Shown here in pieces: positions 35,968-44,966 of a stretch of DNA of 64,000 nt. The stretch lies in the NCBI RefSeq assembly GCF_001183965.1, contig NZ_LFZV01000001.1, positions 3,376,133 to 3,440,132 of the forward strand. The letters run 5' to 3'. Position 1 is the first letter of the stretch. Every line of letters begins with the position of its first letter. Source of the DNA: Bacillus sp. FJAT-27916. Lineage in GTDB: Bacteria > Bacillota > Bacilli > Bacillales > Pradoshiaceae. The notes below the pieces were generated by a model, which made no database searches, was not told the DNA's origin, and saw only the letters and a list, made by a program, of their open reading frames with translations. The translations under genes were made by a program, and so were the position numbers.

Positions 35968-36231
35968 TTAAATTTGCCATGGCCATGGATACGTTCCCCA
36001 GCCCCAGTTGGCGTCTGTGTAACTATTTCCGAATTGCTGAAGCGGACCGTACTTGGATTCGAACTGCTGCTTCAATTGCTTCGATTGATGAGCAAGCTCG
36101 TTAAATTGCTGCATTCTTTCAAGGTCCTTCGGATGTGTGTCAAGGTAAAGGGTCAATTCGACGATGGCAAAATCAAGTGCCTGAATTTCTTCTAGCAACT
36201 GATAGAACTCATCCGGCAATTGCTGCTTCAT
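35968..36231 (-). CDS. cotJB: Spore coat protein CotJB
   Basis: An 87-residue CotJB protein. The helical N-terminus (LPDEFYQLLEEIQALDFAIV) is followed by HPKDLERMQQFN and a Trp/Gly/Pro-rich tail (WGWGTYPWPWQI). Required with CotJA and CotJC for coat assembly. It lies 6 bp after cotJA. Confidence 0.93.
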   Translation of the reverse strand: MKQQLPDEFYQLLEEIQALDFAIVELTLYLDTHPKDLERMQQFNELAHQSKQLKQQFESKYGPLQQFGNSYTDANWGWGTYPWPWQI

Positions 36232-36237
36232 CGCTGG

Positions 36238-36477
36238 CTACCTCCTTTTCCCTTCATACGGATTCTCATAATATTCATACAGGGCTTTCCAAAGGGTTCC
36301 TCTCTTCAAAGCTTCTCTCGGGGTAAATTGTTCAAGATTAGGCGGCTGAAATCCTAAATACAGATTAGGGGGTGTCGAATAATATTTCTTCCCGATCGGC
36401 GGACACGGGTCAAATCGGCTATGGAATGGCGTATATGCCTTCATTGAGGTGAACGGCTCTCTATTCTGCTCTGACAT
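36238..36477 (-). CDS. cotJA: Spore coat associated protein CotJA
   Basis: A 79-residue CotJA protein. AYTPFHSRFDPCPPIGKKYY and the following PNLYLGFQPPNLEQF are the family landmarks. First gene of cotJABC. AAGGAAGG precedes the ATG, and a good sigma-E promoter lies about 40 bp upstream of the start. Confidence 0.93.
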   Translation of the reverse strand: MSEQNREPFTSMKAYTPFHSRFDPCPPIGKKYYSTPPNLYLGFQPPNLEQFTPREALKRGTLWKALYEYYENPYEGKRR

Positions 36478-36517
36478 GCACAGGCACCTTCCTTTACGAA
36501 AAGATCACTTCCCATAA

Positions 36518-36546
36518 AGCGTACGTTCAACCTCTCCTTAATATGA
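36518..36546 (-). promoter_or_regulatory. Sigma-E promoter of cotJABC
   Basis: On the minus strand TCATATT (36540-36546) matches the sigma-E -35 KMATATT fully. After 14 bp CGTACGCT (36518-36525) matches the -10 CATACAHT at 6 of 8 positions. Confidence 0.75.
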
Positions 36547-36565
36547 CTGAAGATTAGCGGACAAG

Positions 36566-36602
36566 AAAAAGACCCTCTGCTCGTCCATGGCGGCAGAAGG
36601 TC
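36566..36602 (-). terminator. Terminator of the VOC-family gene
   Basis: On the minus strand GACCTTCTGC pairs with GCAGAGGGTC, followed by TTTTTC. Confidence 0.82.
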
Positions 36603-36606
36603 CTTG

Positions 36607-36975
36607 TTAATGAGAGATTCGCTCTACTATCTCGAGCCGATTCCCAAAAGGATCTTCAAGAAAGATTCGATTGGCGTCCGGCAATTCAACGTCCTCAATA
36701 TACGAAATACCTGATTCCGACAAATGTGCCTTTACTATCTCAAGCTCCTCTGCTCGAAAGGCTGGATGAGCTTTTTTGGCCGGAATAAATGCTTCTTCAA
36801 CTCCCAGATGGAGCTCATAGTCATTGAATTTAAACCATATACCGCCACGTTTCGCTAATTCCGCTGGTTTTTCAATCATCTCTAACCCAAGTATGCCATG
36901 ATAAAAATCACGTGCCCTGTCTTCTCCACCTTTTGGCATTGCCAGCAAAACATGATCGAACGCTTTAAAAGACAT
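36607..36975 (-). CDS. VOC/glyoxalase-family protein
   Basis: A 122-residue vicinal-oxygen-chelate protein with paired beta-alpha-beta-beta-beta modules: FDHVLLAMPKGGEDRARDFY at the start, LEMIEKPAELAKRGGIWFKF, and FLEDPFGNRLEIVE at the end. Metal-ligand positions (His in FDHVL, His/Glu in YELHLGVEE, Glu in RLEIVE) are present. The substrate is unknown. The start MSFKAFDH was preferred over an ATG 129 bp upstream because homology begins here and GAGAGGACGGGG lies upstream. Confidence 0.85.
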   Translation of the reverse strand: MSFKAFDHVLLAMPKGGEDRARDFYHGILGLEMIEKPAELAKRGGIWFKFNDYELHLGVEEAFIPAKKAHPAFRAEELEIVKAHLSESGISYIEDVELPDANRIFLEDPFGNRLEIVERISH

Positions 36976-37176
36976 TTTTACCCCGTCCTCTCCATTTCCC
37001 TTTACCTTAAATATACTGAAACATTTATGGCTTTCCCATGTCTCATTTCTTATAAGAATATATAATGAATCCTTATCTGTTATCTCAACTATTTGTATTT
37101 TCACGAAAAATAAAATACGATTAATAAGACACTAATTAGAAGCAGTACTTATTTGGAAATTAGGTGAAGGAAAGCA

Positions 37177-38316
37177 ATGTCCATTCTAGTTGTTGACGAT
37201 AATAAAGTGAATTTATTTGTAATTGAAACCATATTGAAGCAAGCAGGCTATAAGAATATTAAAATGGCCGACTCAGCAAAGACCATGTTCAATCTCTTAG
37301 AAGAAGACCGCCTAAAGAATGGGAACAGTACGTTTAATCTTATTCTCCTGGATATTATGATGCCTGAGATGGATGGCATCGCTGCTTGTAAACAATTACA
37401 GAATTGTCCCGAGTATAAAGATATACCCGTTATTTTTGTTACTGCACTTGGGGACACCCATAAGCTGGCCGAGGCACTTGATGCCGGAGGCACCGACTAT
37501 ATCATGAAACCAATCAATAAGGTTGAGCTTCTCGCCCGTATGAGGGTGGCCTTAAGACTGAAGGAAGAGAAGGATTGGCATAAAGAGCAAGAGGAAAAGA
37601 TCAGCTACGAGCTGAATTTAGCTTCCATGGTTCAAAGAAGTATTTTAAGCGATCCGATTGCAAATGAAGATATCTCGATAAAGACGTCCTACAAGCCTTC
37701 ATTCAATTTGGCTGGCGATATGTATTATTGGCATCAAATTGACGAGCATCGCTACGCCGTCTTTTTATTTGATATGATGGGACATGGGATACCCGCCTCC
37801 TTAATGTGTATGTATATTTCATCCATCATGCGGGATGCTGTCCGTAATCTGATTGAACCTGAGAAAGTCATACTTGAATTGAACCGGTCGATGACCATGC
37901 TTGACGACCATGCAAAAACAACCTCTTATTACTTAACCGGTATCTATTTATTAATTGATACGGAGAAAAAAACAATTGATTATGTAAACGCCGGCCATCC
38001 GCCATGTTATCTCTACATTGATGACAGCGAACTTGTGCATCTTGGCCAAAGGAACACAGCAATCGGCTTCTTTGACCGCATGGAAGTGAAGAAATCAACC
38101 ATACACTATGCCGACAGCTTCCAAGTCCTTTTATTTACAGACGGGGTAGTCGAAGCAATTGATGATGATGAGAATAAAGCCATCAGTCATTTACAGACGA
38201 TCGCTTCCCGGCAATGGACAGATGAAGAGGCAGCCTCTCCTCTTGATATCATCCTTCCAAAGGAAAGACAAAAGAATCAGCAAGATGATATGTGCGTAAT
38301 TATCGTACGAGGATAA
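37177..38316 (+). CDS. rsbY: Response regulator with PP2C phosphatase output, RsbY-like
   Basis: A 379-residue protein with an N-terminal receiver domain (about 1-125; phosphoacceptor D59 in LILLDIMMPEMDG, KPIN at the end). A PP2C-type serine phosphatase domain (about 135-379) has FNLAGDMYYW, FDMMGHGIPAS, GHPPCYLY and the C-terminal DDMCVIIV. This is the layout of RsbY of the Bacillus cereus group, which dephosphorylates RsbV and so frees sigma-B. A RsbK-like hybrid kinase and a RsbM-like methyltransferase gene lie close by on the other strand, supporting the call. The rsbV-rsbW-sigB genes are not in the window. A sigma-B role is inferred. Confidence 0.85.
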   Translation: MSILVVDDNKVNLFVIETILKQAGYKNIKMADSAKTMFNLLEEDRLKNGNSTFNLILLDIMMPEMDGIAACKQLQNCPEYKDIPVIFVTALGDTHKLAEALDAGGTDYIMKPINKVELLARMRVALRLKEEKDWHKEQEEKISYELNLASMVQRSILSDPIANEDISIKTSYKPSFNLAGDMYYWHQIDEHRYAVFLFDMMGHGIPASLMCMYISSIMRDAVRNLIEPEKVILELNRSMTMLDDHAKTTSYYLTGIYLLIDTEKKTIDYVNAGHPPCYLYIDDSELVHLGQRNTAIGFFDRMEVKKSTIHYADSFQVLLFTDGVVEAIDDDENKAISHLQTIASRQWTDEEAASPLDIILPKERQKNQQDDMCVIIVRG

Positions 38317-38322
38317 AATATG

Positions 38323-38360
38323 ACAGGCGGGGAGACATAAACCTCGCCTGTTCTTTATTT
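38323..38360 (+). terminator. rsbY-like gene terminator
   Basis: ACAGGCGGGG pairs with CCTCGCCTGT (with one mismatch), followed by a T-rich tail, just after the stop codon. Confidence 0.75.
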
Positions 38361-38406
38361 AATAGAATAAGAAAAACGTTTGAAGTGATTGATGATGCTA
38401 TTGCTG

Positions 38407-38967
38407 CTATTCTTGCTTACTGCCTCCCCTTCTATATAGACCAGCAGCATCAACGTCTAGTTCAGATGAATGGAGCAAAATCCAAAATTCCTCAAAAGCT
38501 GAATAAGTTGCAGCAAGGACAAGACCAACTGCCAGCCATTCGCTATGATGACTGTAAGTCAGCATAAACGGATAGAGAAATAACAGAATTCCCGTGCCTT
38601 TATTGGCGTATGTATGCAAAATGGCAAATGTATGGAACTTGATGCGGACAAGCATCAAGGAGGCCATCCGGATGAGAAGAATCAGCCATATCCATATAAT
38701 GAAGAAAAGAGAAAGCTGAAGAAAGGGGATTATCTTCAGACAGACAATCACCATAAAAATCCCATCTGCCATTGTATCAAGTCTCGCTCCAAATGAACTG
38801 GAAATTTGATATCTTCTTGCTAAATAACCATCCAGGATATCCGTTAATCCAGCAGCTGTATACAGTGCTAGAAATACATAGGAAAAGGACTCTGCTGGCA
38901 GCAAACAAAAGGATAAAAGAATTCTCAATACCGTTATCACATTAGCCCCATGCTTCATATTCATCAC
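38407..38967 (-). CDS. CDP-alcohol phosphatidyltransferase family protein
   Basis: A 186-residue integral membrane enzyme with the CDP-alcohol phosphotransferase signature D-x2-D-G-x2-A-R-x8-G-x3-D-x3-D, seen as DILDGYLARRYQISSSFGAR followed by LDTMAD. Five to six membrane segments. The family includes phosphatidylglycerophosphate synthase, but the alcohol substrate is not predictable here. It sits on the minus strand between the rsbY-like and rsbM-like genes, 87 bp downstream of the latter and separated from it by a terminator. So it is a separate unit inside the signalling cluster. Confidence 0.87.
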   Translation of the reverse strand: MMNMKHGANVITVLRILLSFCLLPAESFSYVFLALYTAAGLTDILDGYLARRYQISSSFGARLDTMADGIFMVIVCLKIIPFLQLSLFFIIWIWLILLIRMASLMLVRIKFHTFAILHTYANKGTGILLFLYPFMLTYSHHSEWLAVGLVLAATYSAFEEFWILLHSSELDVDAAGLYRRGGSKQE

Positions 38968-39008
38968 CCACCCTATGTGATACCCGAATTCTGAAAGGCA
39001 TGAAACAG

Positions 39009-39052
39009 GAAAAAAGCGGTCAGCTGCTTATGATACAGCTGACCGCTTTTTC
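39009..39052 (-). terminator. Terminator of the rsbK-rsbM-like operon
   Basis: AGCGGTCAGCTG pairs with CAGCTGACCGCT, with runs of A and T on both sides. It lies directly after the rsbM-like stop codon. Confidence 0.92.
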
Positions 39053-39054
39053 GT

Positions 39055-39909
39055 TTATTTCTTCTGATATAATCGCTGTGCACTGTCAATTTCAATGAAA
39101 GAATTGCTCATCTCCATGATCTTTAACGATTCTTTATTGCCAAGACCAATAAATCCGTCTTCACTTAGAGAATCACTAAAGAGACGGAAAACCTTCTCCT
39201 GCAGTTCCATATTGAAATAAATAATGACATTCCGGCAAATAATCACATGAAACTCATTAAATGACCCATCAGTTACAAGGTTATGCTGAGCAAAAACGAT
39301 ATTCTTCGACAAGTATGGATGGAAATGAGCATATTGAAAATCCGTATTATAGTATTCAGAGAATGCAGCTTTTCCTCCTGCCTGCAAGTAATTCTTCGTA
39401 TAGGCCTGCATCCTTTTCAACGAGAATGCTCCTTGTCTTGCCTTCGCAATTACCTTCTCATTCATATCGGTCGCATAGATCTTAGCCTTGTCCAAAAGCC
39501 CCTCCTCCTTTAAGAGGATGGCCATTGAATAGACCTCTTCTCCTGTCGAACAGCCTGCATGCCAGATTCTAATCTCCGGAAGGTCCTTGATCTTTGGAAC
39601 AATCTTCTTCCGGAAGGTGTAGAAGAATTCTGGATCTCGGAACATATCAGTCACATTAATCGAAAAATCATTAAGAAGGTTCGTTACATATCCATCCTCA
39701 TGAATGACCTTCTTCAATAAATCAGATACGGTTGATAAACGGTCCCGATTCAGGCGGTTTTCAATCCTTCGTTTAATGGATGAACGCATATATTCACGGA
39801 AATCATAACCAGTCATTCTATAGATGGCTTCTAATAATAAATCAATTTCTAAATCTACTAGTTCTTCTTCTGAGGTCGGCGTTCTCCGATAGCCCACTAG
39901 CCCCTGCAA
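39055..39909 (-). CDS. rsbM: CheR-type protein-glutamate methyltransferase, RsbM-like
   Basis: A 284-residue SAM-dependent methyltransferase. An N-terminal helical CheR_N domain (about 18-75, GYDFREYMRSSIKRRIENRL) is followed by the methyltransferase fold with IWHAGCSTGEEVYSMAI (SAM site), KIYATDMNEKVI and VIICRNVIIYFN. In the B. cereus group RsbM methylates the hybrid kinase RsbK and lowers sigma-B activity. The gene here follows the hybrid kinase gene by 10 bp, the expected partner arrangement. The start is TTG with AGGTGA 6 nt upstream. No chemotaxis genes are near. Confidence 0.87.
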   Translation of the reverse strand: MQGLVGYRRTPTSEEELVDLEIDLLLEAIYRMTGYDFREYMRSSIKRRIENRLNRDRLSTVSDLLKKVIHEDGYVTNLLNDFSINVTDMFRDPEFFYTFRKKIVPKIKDLPEIRIWHAGCSTGEEVYSMAILLKEEGLLDKAKIYATDMNEKVIAKARQGAFSLKRMQAYTKNYLQAGGKAAFSEYYNTDFQYAHFHPYLSKNIVFAQHNLVTDGSFNEFHVIICRNVIIYFNMELQEKVFRLFSDSLSEDGFIGLGNKESLKIMEMSNSFIEIDSAQRLYQKK

Positions 39910-39919
39910 CTCCCTTCAC

Positions 39920-42721
39920 CTACTTCGTCAGCCAAACACGCATCACGGAGAATAATTGTTCCAAATTAATTGGTTTGCTAATATAATCCGTCGCTCCGGC
40001 TTCAAGACATTTCTCACGGTCGCCTTTCATCGCCTTAGCAGTCAATGCAATGATTGGGATAGATATAAATTCAGGATTGGATCGAATGTGACGCATGGTT
40101 TCATAGCCATCAAGCTCCGGCATCATAATATCCATCAGAATCATATCCAGCTCTTTTTCCACTTGCAGCAAATTCAAGCATTCGATCCCATTCTCAGCAA
40201 CGACTATTTCCACCCCTTTGCTTTCTAACGCATTCTTAAGGGCAAAAATATTGCGGTGGTCATCATCCGTGATAAGGACTCGTTTGCCCTTAAAGACATC
40301 TAGAAGCTCTTCTTCCGCTTCAATCTCAGCAGCTGCTGCAGCTATCTCGTCCGTCTCTTCCTTATGAACGGCCACTTGCTCTAACACTTCATTTGGTATT
40401 GGCAAATGGATCATATCGTTCGTTTGGTCTTTTTGCATACCCTCTGGAAGATTCGGCAAATACACAGTAAACACGCTGCCCTCATGCTCCCTGCTCTCAA
40501 GCGTAATAAATCCGCCCAGCAATTTCGCAAACTCGCGGCAAATGGATAATCCAAGTCCTGTTCCGCCATATTTGCGGGCTGTAGCACCGTCTGCCTGTTG
40601 GAATGCCTCGAAGATTAATTCCTGCTTTTCTGAAGCAATGCCGAGTCCAGTATCAGACACAACGATTTTCATCCAGAAATCAGATTGGACATTTTGATTC
40701 AGTGCTTCTTTTTCCTTCGTATTTTTCACCTTTTCAAGCTTTAATGTAACGGCACCCTTATCGGTAAATTTAACAGCATTGGAAAGTAAATTTTTGATGA
40801 TTTGCTGCATTCGCTGTTCATCTGTATAGAAAATAGAAGGGAGGTCCTGCTCAATTTCCACATTAAAGGTAAGCCCCTTCTGCTCAGCCATCGGCAGGAA
40901 TGATCTTTCAAGTGTTTCGACAATCTCGCGGATATTAGCTTCATTGAAGAAGACTTCAAGCTTTCCGGCCTCTATCTTGGAGAGATCGAGAATATCATTA
41001 ATCAATAACATCAAATCATTGCCTGATGTATAAATAACCTTTGCAAACTCTCTTTCTTCCTCTGTATACTCACCATTCTGTTTCTCTGAAAGCATTTCAG
41101 ATAGAATCAAGATGCTGTTCAGCGGGGTACGAAGCTCATGAGACATATTAGCGAGAAACTCAGATTTATATTTCGAGCTTTGCAGAAGCTGTTCGTTCTT
41201 CGCCTCAAGTTCTTCTTTCGAGAATTCCAGCTCTCTTGATTTTTGTTCAGCCTCCTGGCTGCGTTCTTCAAGCTGCTCGTTGATCATGCGCAGTTCCTCT
41301 GATTGCATTTGTAATTCCTCTGATTGAGACTGCAGCTCCTCTGCTTGCACTTGGAGCTCCTCTGTCATAGCCTGAGAATCACTTAGTAATCTTTCAATCT
41401 CCATACGGCTCAGTACACTGTGAATGGCCATGCCCAATGTTTCAACCATTTGGATTAAGGCTTGATATTCAAGCTCACTAAAGCCCTTCATACTGGCAAA
41501 TTCCAATACGGCAATCGTATCTCTTTCATATAGAACTGGGGCAATTAAGATGGCTTTGGGGCGTACATCACCAAGTCCTGTCTTGATCAGCTGATAATTC
41601 TCAGGTACATCCTCAATGAGGACAACCTTTTTATCAATGGCTGCCTGTCCAACAATTCCCTCTCCCATCTTAAATTGCTCCCTGCCGCCATTTCCATAGG
41701 AAGCGACCCGGCGGAAGATTGGCTCATCATTGTCTTTTTGCTTCAAATAGACAGCTCCAATGGATGCACCAAGCATTGGTGTTAGCTTGGATACTAAACG
41801 ATCGGCCAATTCATTAACCTGAAAGATGCCTTGATTCATCTCTGCTACCTCAGCTAGCTGTGTCTGAATCCAGTTCTGGTCAGTAATCTTCTTCGTATAT
41901 TCTTTTTCATTGCGGGAATAGCTCTCAAGTGAAGCAGACATATTATTAAACGCTATCGCAATACGGCCAATTTCATCTTCCGTTCTAACTCTCAGTCTCG
42001 GCATGGACGTTGTATCGCGTAAATCGACCTTGCTGATGACATCAGTGATTTCATTCAGCTCTTTCGTTGTCGAACGAATAACCCAGTAGGCAATAAGACT
42101 TGTTAATAATAAGGATAGAATAATTGCCATTCCGACAATTATCTCCATTTGATCATATTTTTCCTGAGCACGTAAAAGCGCATCATCCATCAAGTCTTCT
42201 TGGAAAGTAATAAATTCCGTGATTACGGGAACTAAATTTTCCCCAGAATCTGCGAGACTCCTCATCAGTCCATTATAATCATTTGTTGAACCTCTTCCCA
42301 TCTCAGTGAGAACCTGGCTTTCGTTCTGGGTGTAAATATCATACATGGCCTTAAACTCAGCCAGCAGTTCTTCCCCTTTTTCGGTGTTCGCCATTGATTG
42401 GAGCTTAGAATATCGGTCTTCTATCATAATATGATATTGATTAATCTGATCAAGAGTTTGATTGACCTTCTCTGCATCCGTCTGTGATTCAGCTAAAGCT
42501 AAAGATGCCTGCATACCCAAAAAGTTCTTCTGAATATCATTCGTATAGCTGACTTTCTGATAGCGATCATTTACGATTTCAAGCATATCTTCACGTGAGC
42601 TGTTCAAACGGCCAGCTATGATACTAAGCACGATAATACTTATTGCCAGCATTAGCCCGAAGCCAACAGTCAGCCGTTTGGAAAAACTCATTCGGCTCAC
42701 TTTTTTTTCATCTTCGCTCAT
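39920..42721 (-). CDS. rsbK: Hybrid sensor histidine kinase, RsbK-like
   Basis: A 933-residue protein. Membrane helix 15-37 is followed by an extracytoplasmic CHASE3-like helical domain (about 40-190) and a second membrane helix (193-215). HAMP (about 216-272) and GAF (about 300-440) precede a long Gln/Glu-repeat coiled coil (about 450-515, with TEELQVQAEELQSQSEEL). The kinase core has H528 in MSHELRTPLN, then the N and G boxes. A C-terminal receiver has D864 in ILMDIMMPELDG. This is the RsbK architecture of the B. cereus group. The start follows GAGAGGGTGG; an ATG 18 bp earlier has no site. Confidence 0.88.
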   Translation of the reverse strand: MSEDEKKVSRMSFSKRLTVGFGLMLAISIIVLSIIAGRLNSSREDMLEIVNDRYQKVSYTNDIQKNFLGMQASLALAESQTDAEKVNQTLDQINQYHIMIEDRYSKLQSMANTEKGEELLAEFKAMYDIYTQNESQVLTEMGRGSTNDYNGLMRSLADSGENLVPVITEFITFQEDLMDDALLRAQEKYDQMEIIVGMAIILSLLLTSLIAYWVIRSTTKELNEITDVISKVDLRDTTSMPRLRVRTEDEIGRIAIAFNNMSASLESYSRNEKEYTKKITDQNWIQTQLAEVAEMNQGIFQVNELADRLVSKLTPMLGASIGAVYLKQKDNDEPIFRRVASYGNGGREQFKMGEGIVGQAAIDKKVVLIEDVPENYQLIKTGLGDVRPKAILIAPVLYERDTIAVLEFASMKGFSELEYQALIQMVETLGMAIHSVLSRMEIERLLSDSQAMTEELQVQAEELQSQSEELQMQSEELRMINEQLEERSQEAEQKSRELEFSKEELEAKNEQLLQSSKYKSEFLANMSHELRTPLNSILILSEMLSEKQNGEYTEEEREFAKVIYTSGNDLMLLINDILDLSKIEAGKLEVFFNEANIREIVETLERSFLPMAEQKGLTFNVEIEQDLPSIFYTDEQRMQQIIKNLLSNAVKFTDKGAVTLKLEKVKNTKEKEALNQNVQSDFWMKIVVSDTGLGIASEKQELIFEAFQQADGATARKYGGTGLGLSICREFAKLLGGFITLESREHEGSVFTVYLPNLPEGMQKDQTNDMIHLPIPNEVLEQVAVHKEETDEIAAAAAEIEAEEELLDVFKGKRVLITDDDHRNIFALKNALESKGVEIVVAENGIECLNLLQVEKELDMILMDIMMPELDGYETMRHIRSNPEFISIPIIALTAKAMKGDREKCLEAGATDYISKPINLEQLFSVMRVWLTK

Positions 42722-42824
42722 CCAACCACCCTCTCTCATTTGTCGAATAATACCTGCTTTATTTAAATGGTCACATTGTCATAACAATACAGTATTACTT
42801 TCCATTATACTTTATATGACAGAC

Positions 42825-42853
42825 AAAAAGACACTAACTTGCGTCAGCGTCTT
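42825..42853 (-). terminator. cls terminator
   Basis: On the minus strand AAGACGCT pairs with AGTGTCTT, followed by TTTT. It separates cls from the downstream kinase gene. Confidence 0.75.
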
Positions 42854-42871
42854 TCCTCTTTCTATCAGATA

Positions 42872-44326
42872 TTACAATACAGGGGACAATAAACGGGAGA
42901 TGGATTCTTTAAATCGAATATAAAGTGTACGATTATTGTATACCTCAGGCGTCAATTCGATACTCTCCATCAAGTCCTCCTCAAATGTATTCCGCAAATT
43001 AACAGCAGAATTCTCATGATAGATAATCGCATTCACTTCAAAATTCAGCCTGAAGCTGCGCACATCGATATTGGCCGTTCCCACTGTCGCGAGGCAATCA
43101 TCAATAACCATCGTCTTGGCATGCAGGAATCCATTCCCATAAAGATAAACCTTTGCTCCAGCCTTCAGCACTTCCCCGACATATGAATAGGTAGCCCAAT
43201 AAACAAACAAGTGGTCGGGCTTATCAGGAATCATAACCCTGACATCAACGCCCGATACAGAAGCAATACGTATGGCATCAAGGACACTATCGTCCGGAAT
43301 GAAGTACGGCGTTTGAATATACACATACTCCTTCGCATCCAAAATCATTCGAATATAGCTGTTCTTTATCTGTTCCCATGAAGAATCCGGTCCAGAGGTC
43401 ACGATTTGCAAACCGACCCCCTCATCCTTCCTCTCATCTGTATATAAGAAATAATCATCGGTCCATTCCATTTTCTCACCTGAAGCTTGCGCCCAGTCCA
43501 AAAGGAAACGAACCTGCAGGTCATTCACGGCATTTCCTTTAATACGAAGATGAGTGTCACGCCAATAGCCAAAGCGAGGGTTTAACCCTAAATACTCTTC
43601 TCCGACATTAAATCCCCCGATATAACCTACTTCTTTATCAATAACGACAATCTTCCGGTGATTACGGAAGTTAATGCGCAAATTTATGATAGATAATTTC
43701 CCGGGGAAGAAAGCATAGGCACTGCCTCCTGCCTCAATAAGCTTTTTAACTCGTTTTTTTGATATTCTTCTCGAACCGGCATCATCATACAGGAGCCGAA
43801 CTTCAACTCCCTCCTTCGCCTTCTCCGTCAATGCCTCAAGCAGACGGTTGCCGTAGACATCATTTTGGATAATGTAGTAGAGAACATGAATATTCTTCTT
43901 TGCAGCGGCAATGTCTTTAAATAATGAATCAAATTTGTCCTTCCCATCAGTGAAGATTTCAAGTTCATTATTCCGCGTATAAAGAGAATGATCTGTTGTC
44001 ATATTCATCATAATTAAGTCTTTATACTTCTGTGTTAAATATGTATTAAAGGGAGCAACCCCATCACGCAAATGGTGTTTTTGCTGATGTATCCCGCGCT
44101 CAATCGCCTCATACCCTCTCTTATCCCATGTAAAGATTCTCCTCTTGCTCAAATTCTGGCCAAGAATGATATAGAGGATGAAGCCGCCGATTGGGATAAA
44201 CGTCAATACCATCAGCCATGCCCAAGAAGCGCTCACATTACGGCGCTCCAAGAAGGTGATTGTAATCGCAAATATTAAATTGATGACAATCAATAGTATC
44301 CAAAAGATCGAATCAATCATTTCCAT
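42872..44326 (-). CDS. cls: Cardiolipin synthase
   Basis: A 484-residue phospholipase-D-type enzyme that joins two phosphatidylglycerol molecules into cardiolipin. Two membrane segments (about 5-28 and 35-56) precede two HKD motifs, HRKIVVID (H223, K225, D230) and HAKTMVID near residue 400. Both are followed by the usual Gly/Asn positions (GGFN, GTANID). Length is normal for Bacillus Cls. GGAGAGG lies 8 nt before the ATG. A small unassigned reading frame ends 35 bp upstream on the same strand. Confidence 0.95.
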   Translation of the reverse strand: MEMIDSIFWILLIVINLIFAITITFLERRNVSASWAWLMVLTFIPIGGFILYIILGQNLSKRRIFTWDKRGYEAIERGIHQQKHHLRDGVAPFNTYLTQKYKDLIMMNMTTDHSLYTRNNELEIFTDGKDKFDSLFKDIAAAKKNIHVLYYIIQNDVYGNRLLEALTEKAKEGVEVRLLYDDAGSRRISKKRVKKLIEAGGSAYAFFPGKLSIINLRINFRNHRKIVVIDKEVGYIGGFNVGEEYLGLNPRFGYWRDTHLRIKGNAVNDLQVRFLLDWAQASGEKMEWTDDYFLYTDERKDEGVGLQIVTSGPDSSWEQIKNSYIRMILDAKEYVYIQTPYFIPDDSVLDAIRIASVSGVDVRVMIPDKPDHLFVYWATYSYVGEVLKAGAKVYLYGNGFLHAKTMVIDDCLATVGTANIDVRSFRLNFEVNAIIYHENSAVNLRNTFEEDLMESIELTPEVYNNRTLYIRFKESISRLLSPVL

Positions 44327-44360
44327 AGGACAATCCTCTCCAACCCATAAGCGCTATAAT

Positions 44361-44573
44361 CTATATATTAAAAATACCATAAGGTACTAATAATACAAAG
44401 GCTCTGTTATTCTTTAGTATTGATTTACGTGGCAGGCTGGTGAAACCAAAGGGGTGGTCGGGGAACCTTCTCTCGTTCTTCATGGCAGCTGCTAGGTCTT
44501 CCCTGTCCGCTAATCCCGCAGAAGTAAACACCGCCTGGAATGTTGAGAGACGGGATTCTACTATCAACCTCAA
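44361..44573 (-). CDS. Small reading frame or repeat-like element upstream of cls
   Basis: A 70-codon frame starting with TTG, with AAGGAG 7 nt upstream and a possible promoter (TTGGGC-16 bp-TAATAA) before that. It encodes SRLSTFQAVFTSAGLADRED and then AAAMKNERRFPDHPFGFTSL. The composition is unlike normal proteins of the window. The right part of the DNA (AAAGGCTCTGTTATTCTTTA) reminds me of dispersed intergenic sequences in Bacillaceae that yield spurious frames. I therefore cannot decide between a small gene and a non-coding repeat. Confidence 0.35.
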   Translation of the reverse strand: MRLIVESRLSTFQAVFTSAGLADREDLAAAMKNERRFPDHPFGFTSLPRKSILKNNRAFVLLVPYGIFNI

Positions 44574-44690
44574 AATAATTCTCCTTTACTTATTATGCTA
44601 CTGTCGTGTTTGCCCAATTCCTCTATTCATTTGAATAAATAATCATTGAAATGGAATAGTAAATAGCAAAATCAAGAGGAGGATGGGAAC

Positions 44691-44924
44691 ATGCCAAGAA
44701 GAAGCGACAATACTCATACCAACCCAGAGATCAATCCCGATGCTAATCACGAAAATATCATCAATGACCCTAAAGCCTATAATATGGGGGTTGCCGTCAG
44801 CAATTTTTATCCCGGACACGGAATGAGCAAGAATCCTTATCATGTAAAGGACACAGAAGATACCCCTGCTGAAATGGAGCAATTTGAGAAATTGACACGC
44901 GGCAAAGATTTACTGGAAAAATAA
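44691..44924 (+). CDS. Small hydrophilic protein of unknown function
   Basis: A 77-residue, Asn/Asp/Pro-rich soluble protein. NPDANHENIINDPKAYNMGV and HGMSKNPYHVKDTEDTPAEM look like ordered conserved motifs. I do not recognise the family. AGGAGGATGGGAAC gives a clear ribosome binding site. It is convergent with the amino-acid transporter operon and shares a terminator hairpin with it. Confidence 0.72.
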   Translation: MPRRSDNTHTNPEINPDANHENIINDPKAYNMGVAVSNFYPGHGMSKNPYHVKDTEDTPAEMEQFEKLTRGKDLLEK

Positions 44925-44957
44925 GAAAAGGGAGATGGCCACGCCAATCTCCCTCTT
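44925..44957. terminator. Bidirectional terminator
   Basis: AGGGAGATGGC pairs with GCCAATCTCCCT with one mismatch. T-rich sequence follows on both strands. Confidence 0.7.
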
Positions 44958-44966
44958 TATTCCTCC

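Noticed and set aside
44440-44634. 64-codon plus-strand frame opposite the small element
   Set aside because: No ribosome binding site and it mirrors the minus-strand frame that has one.
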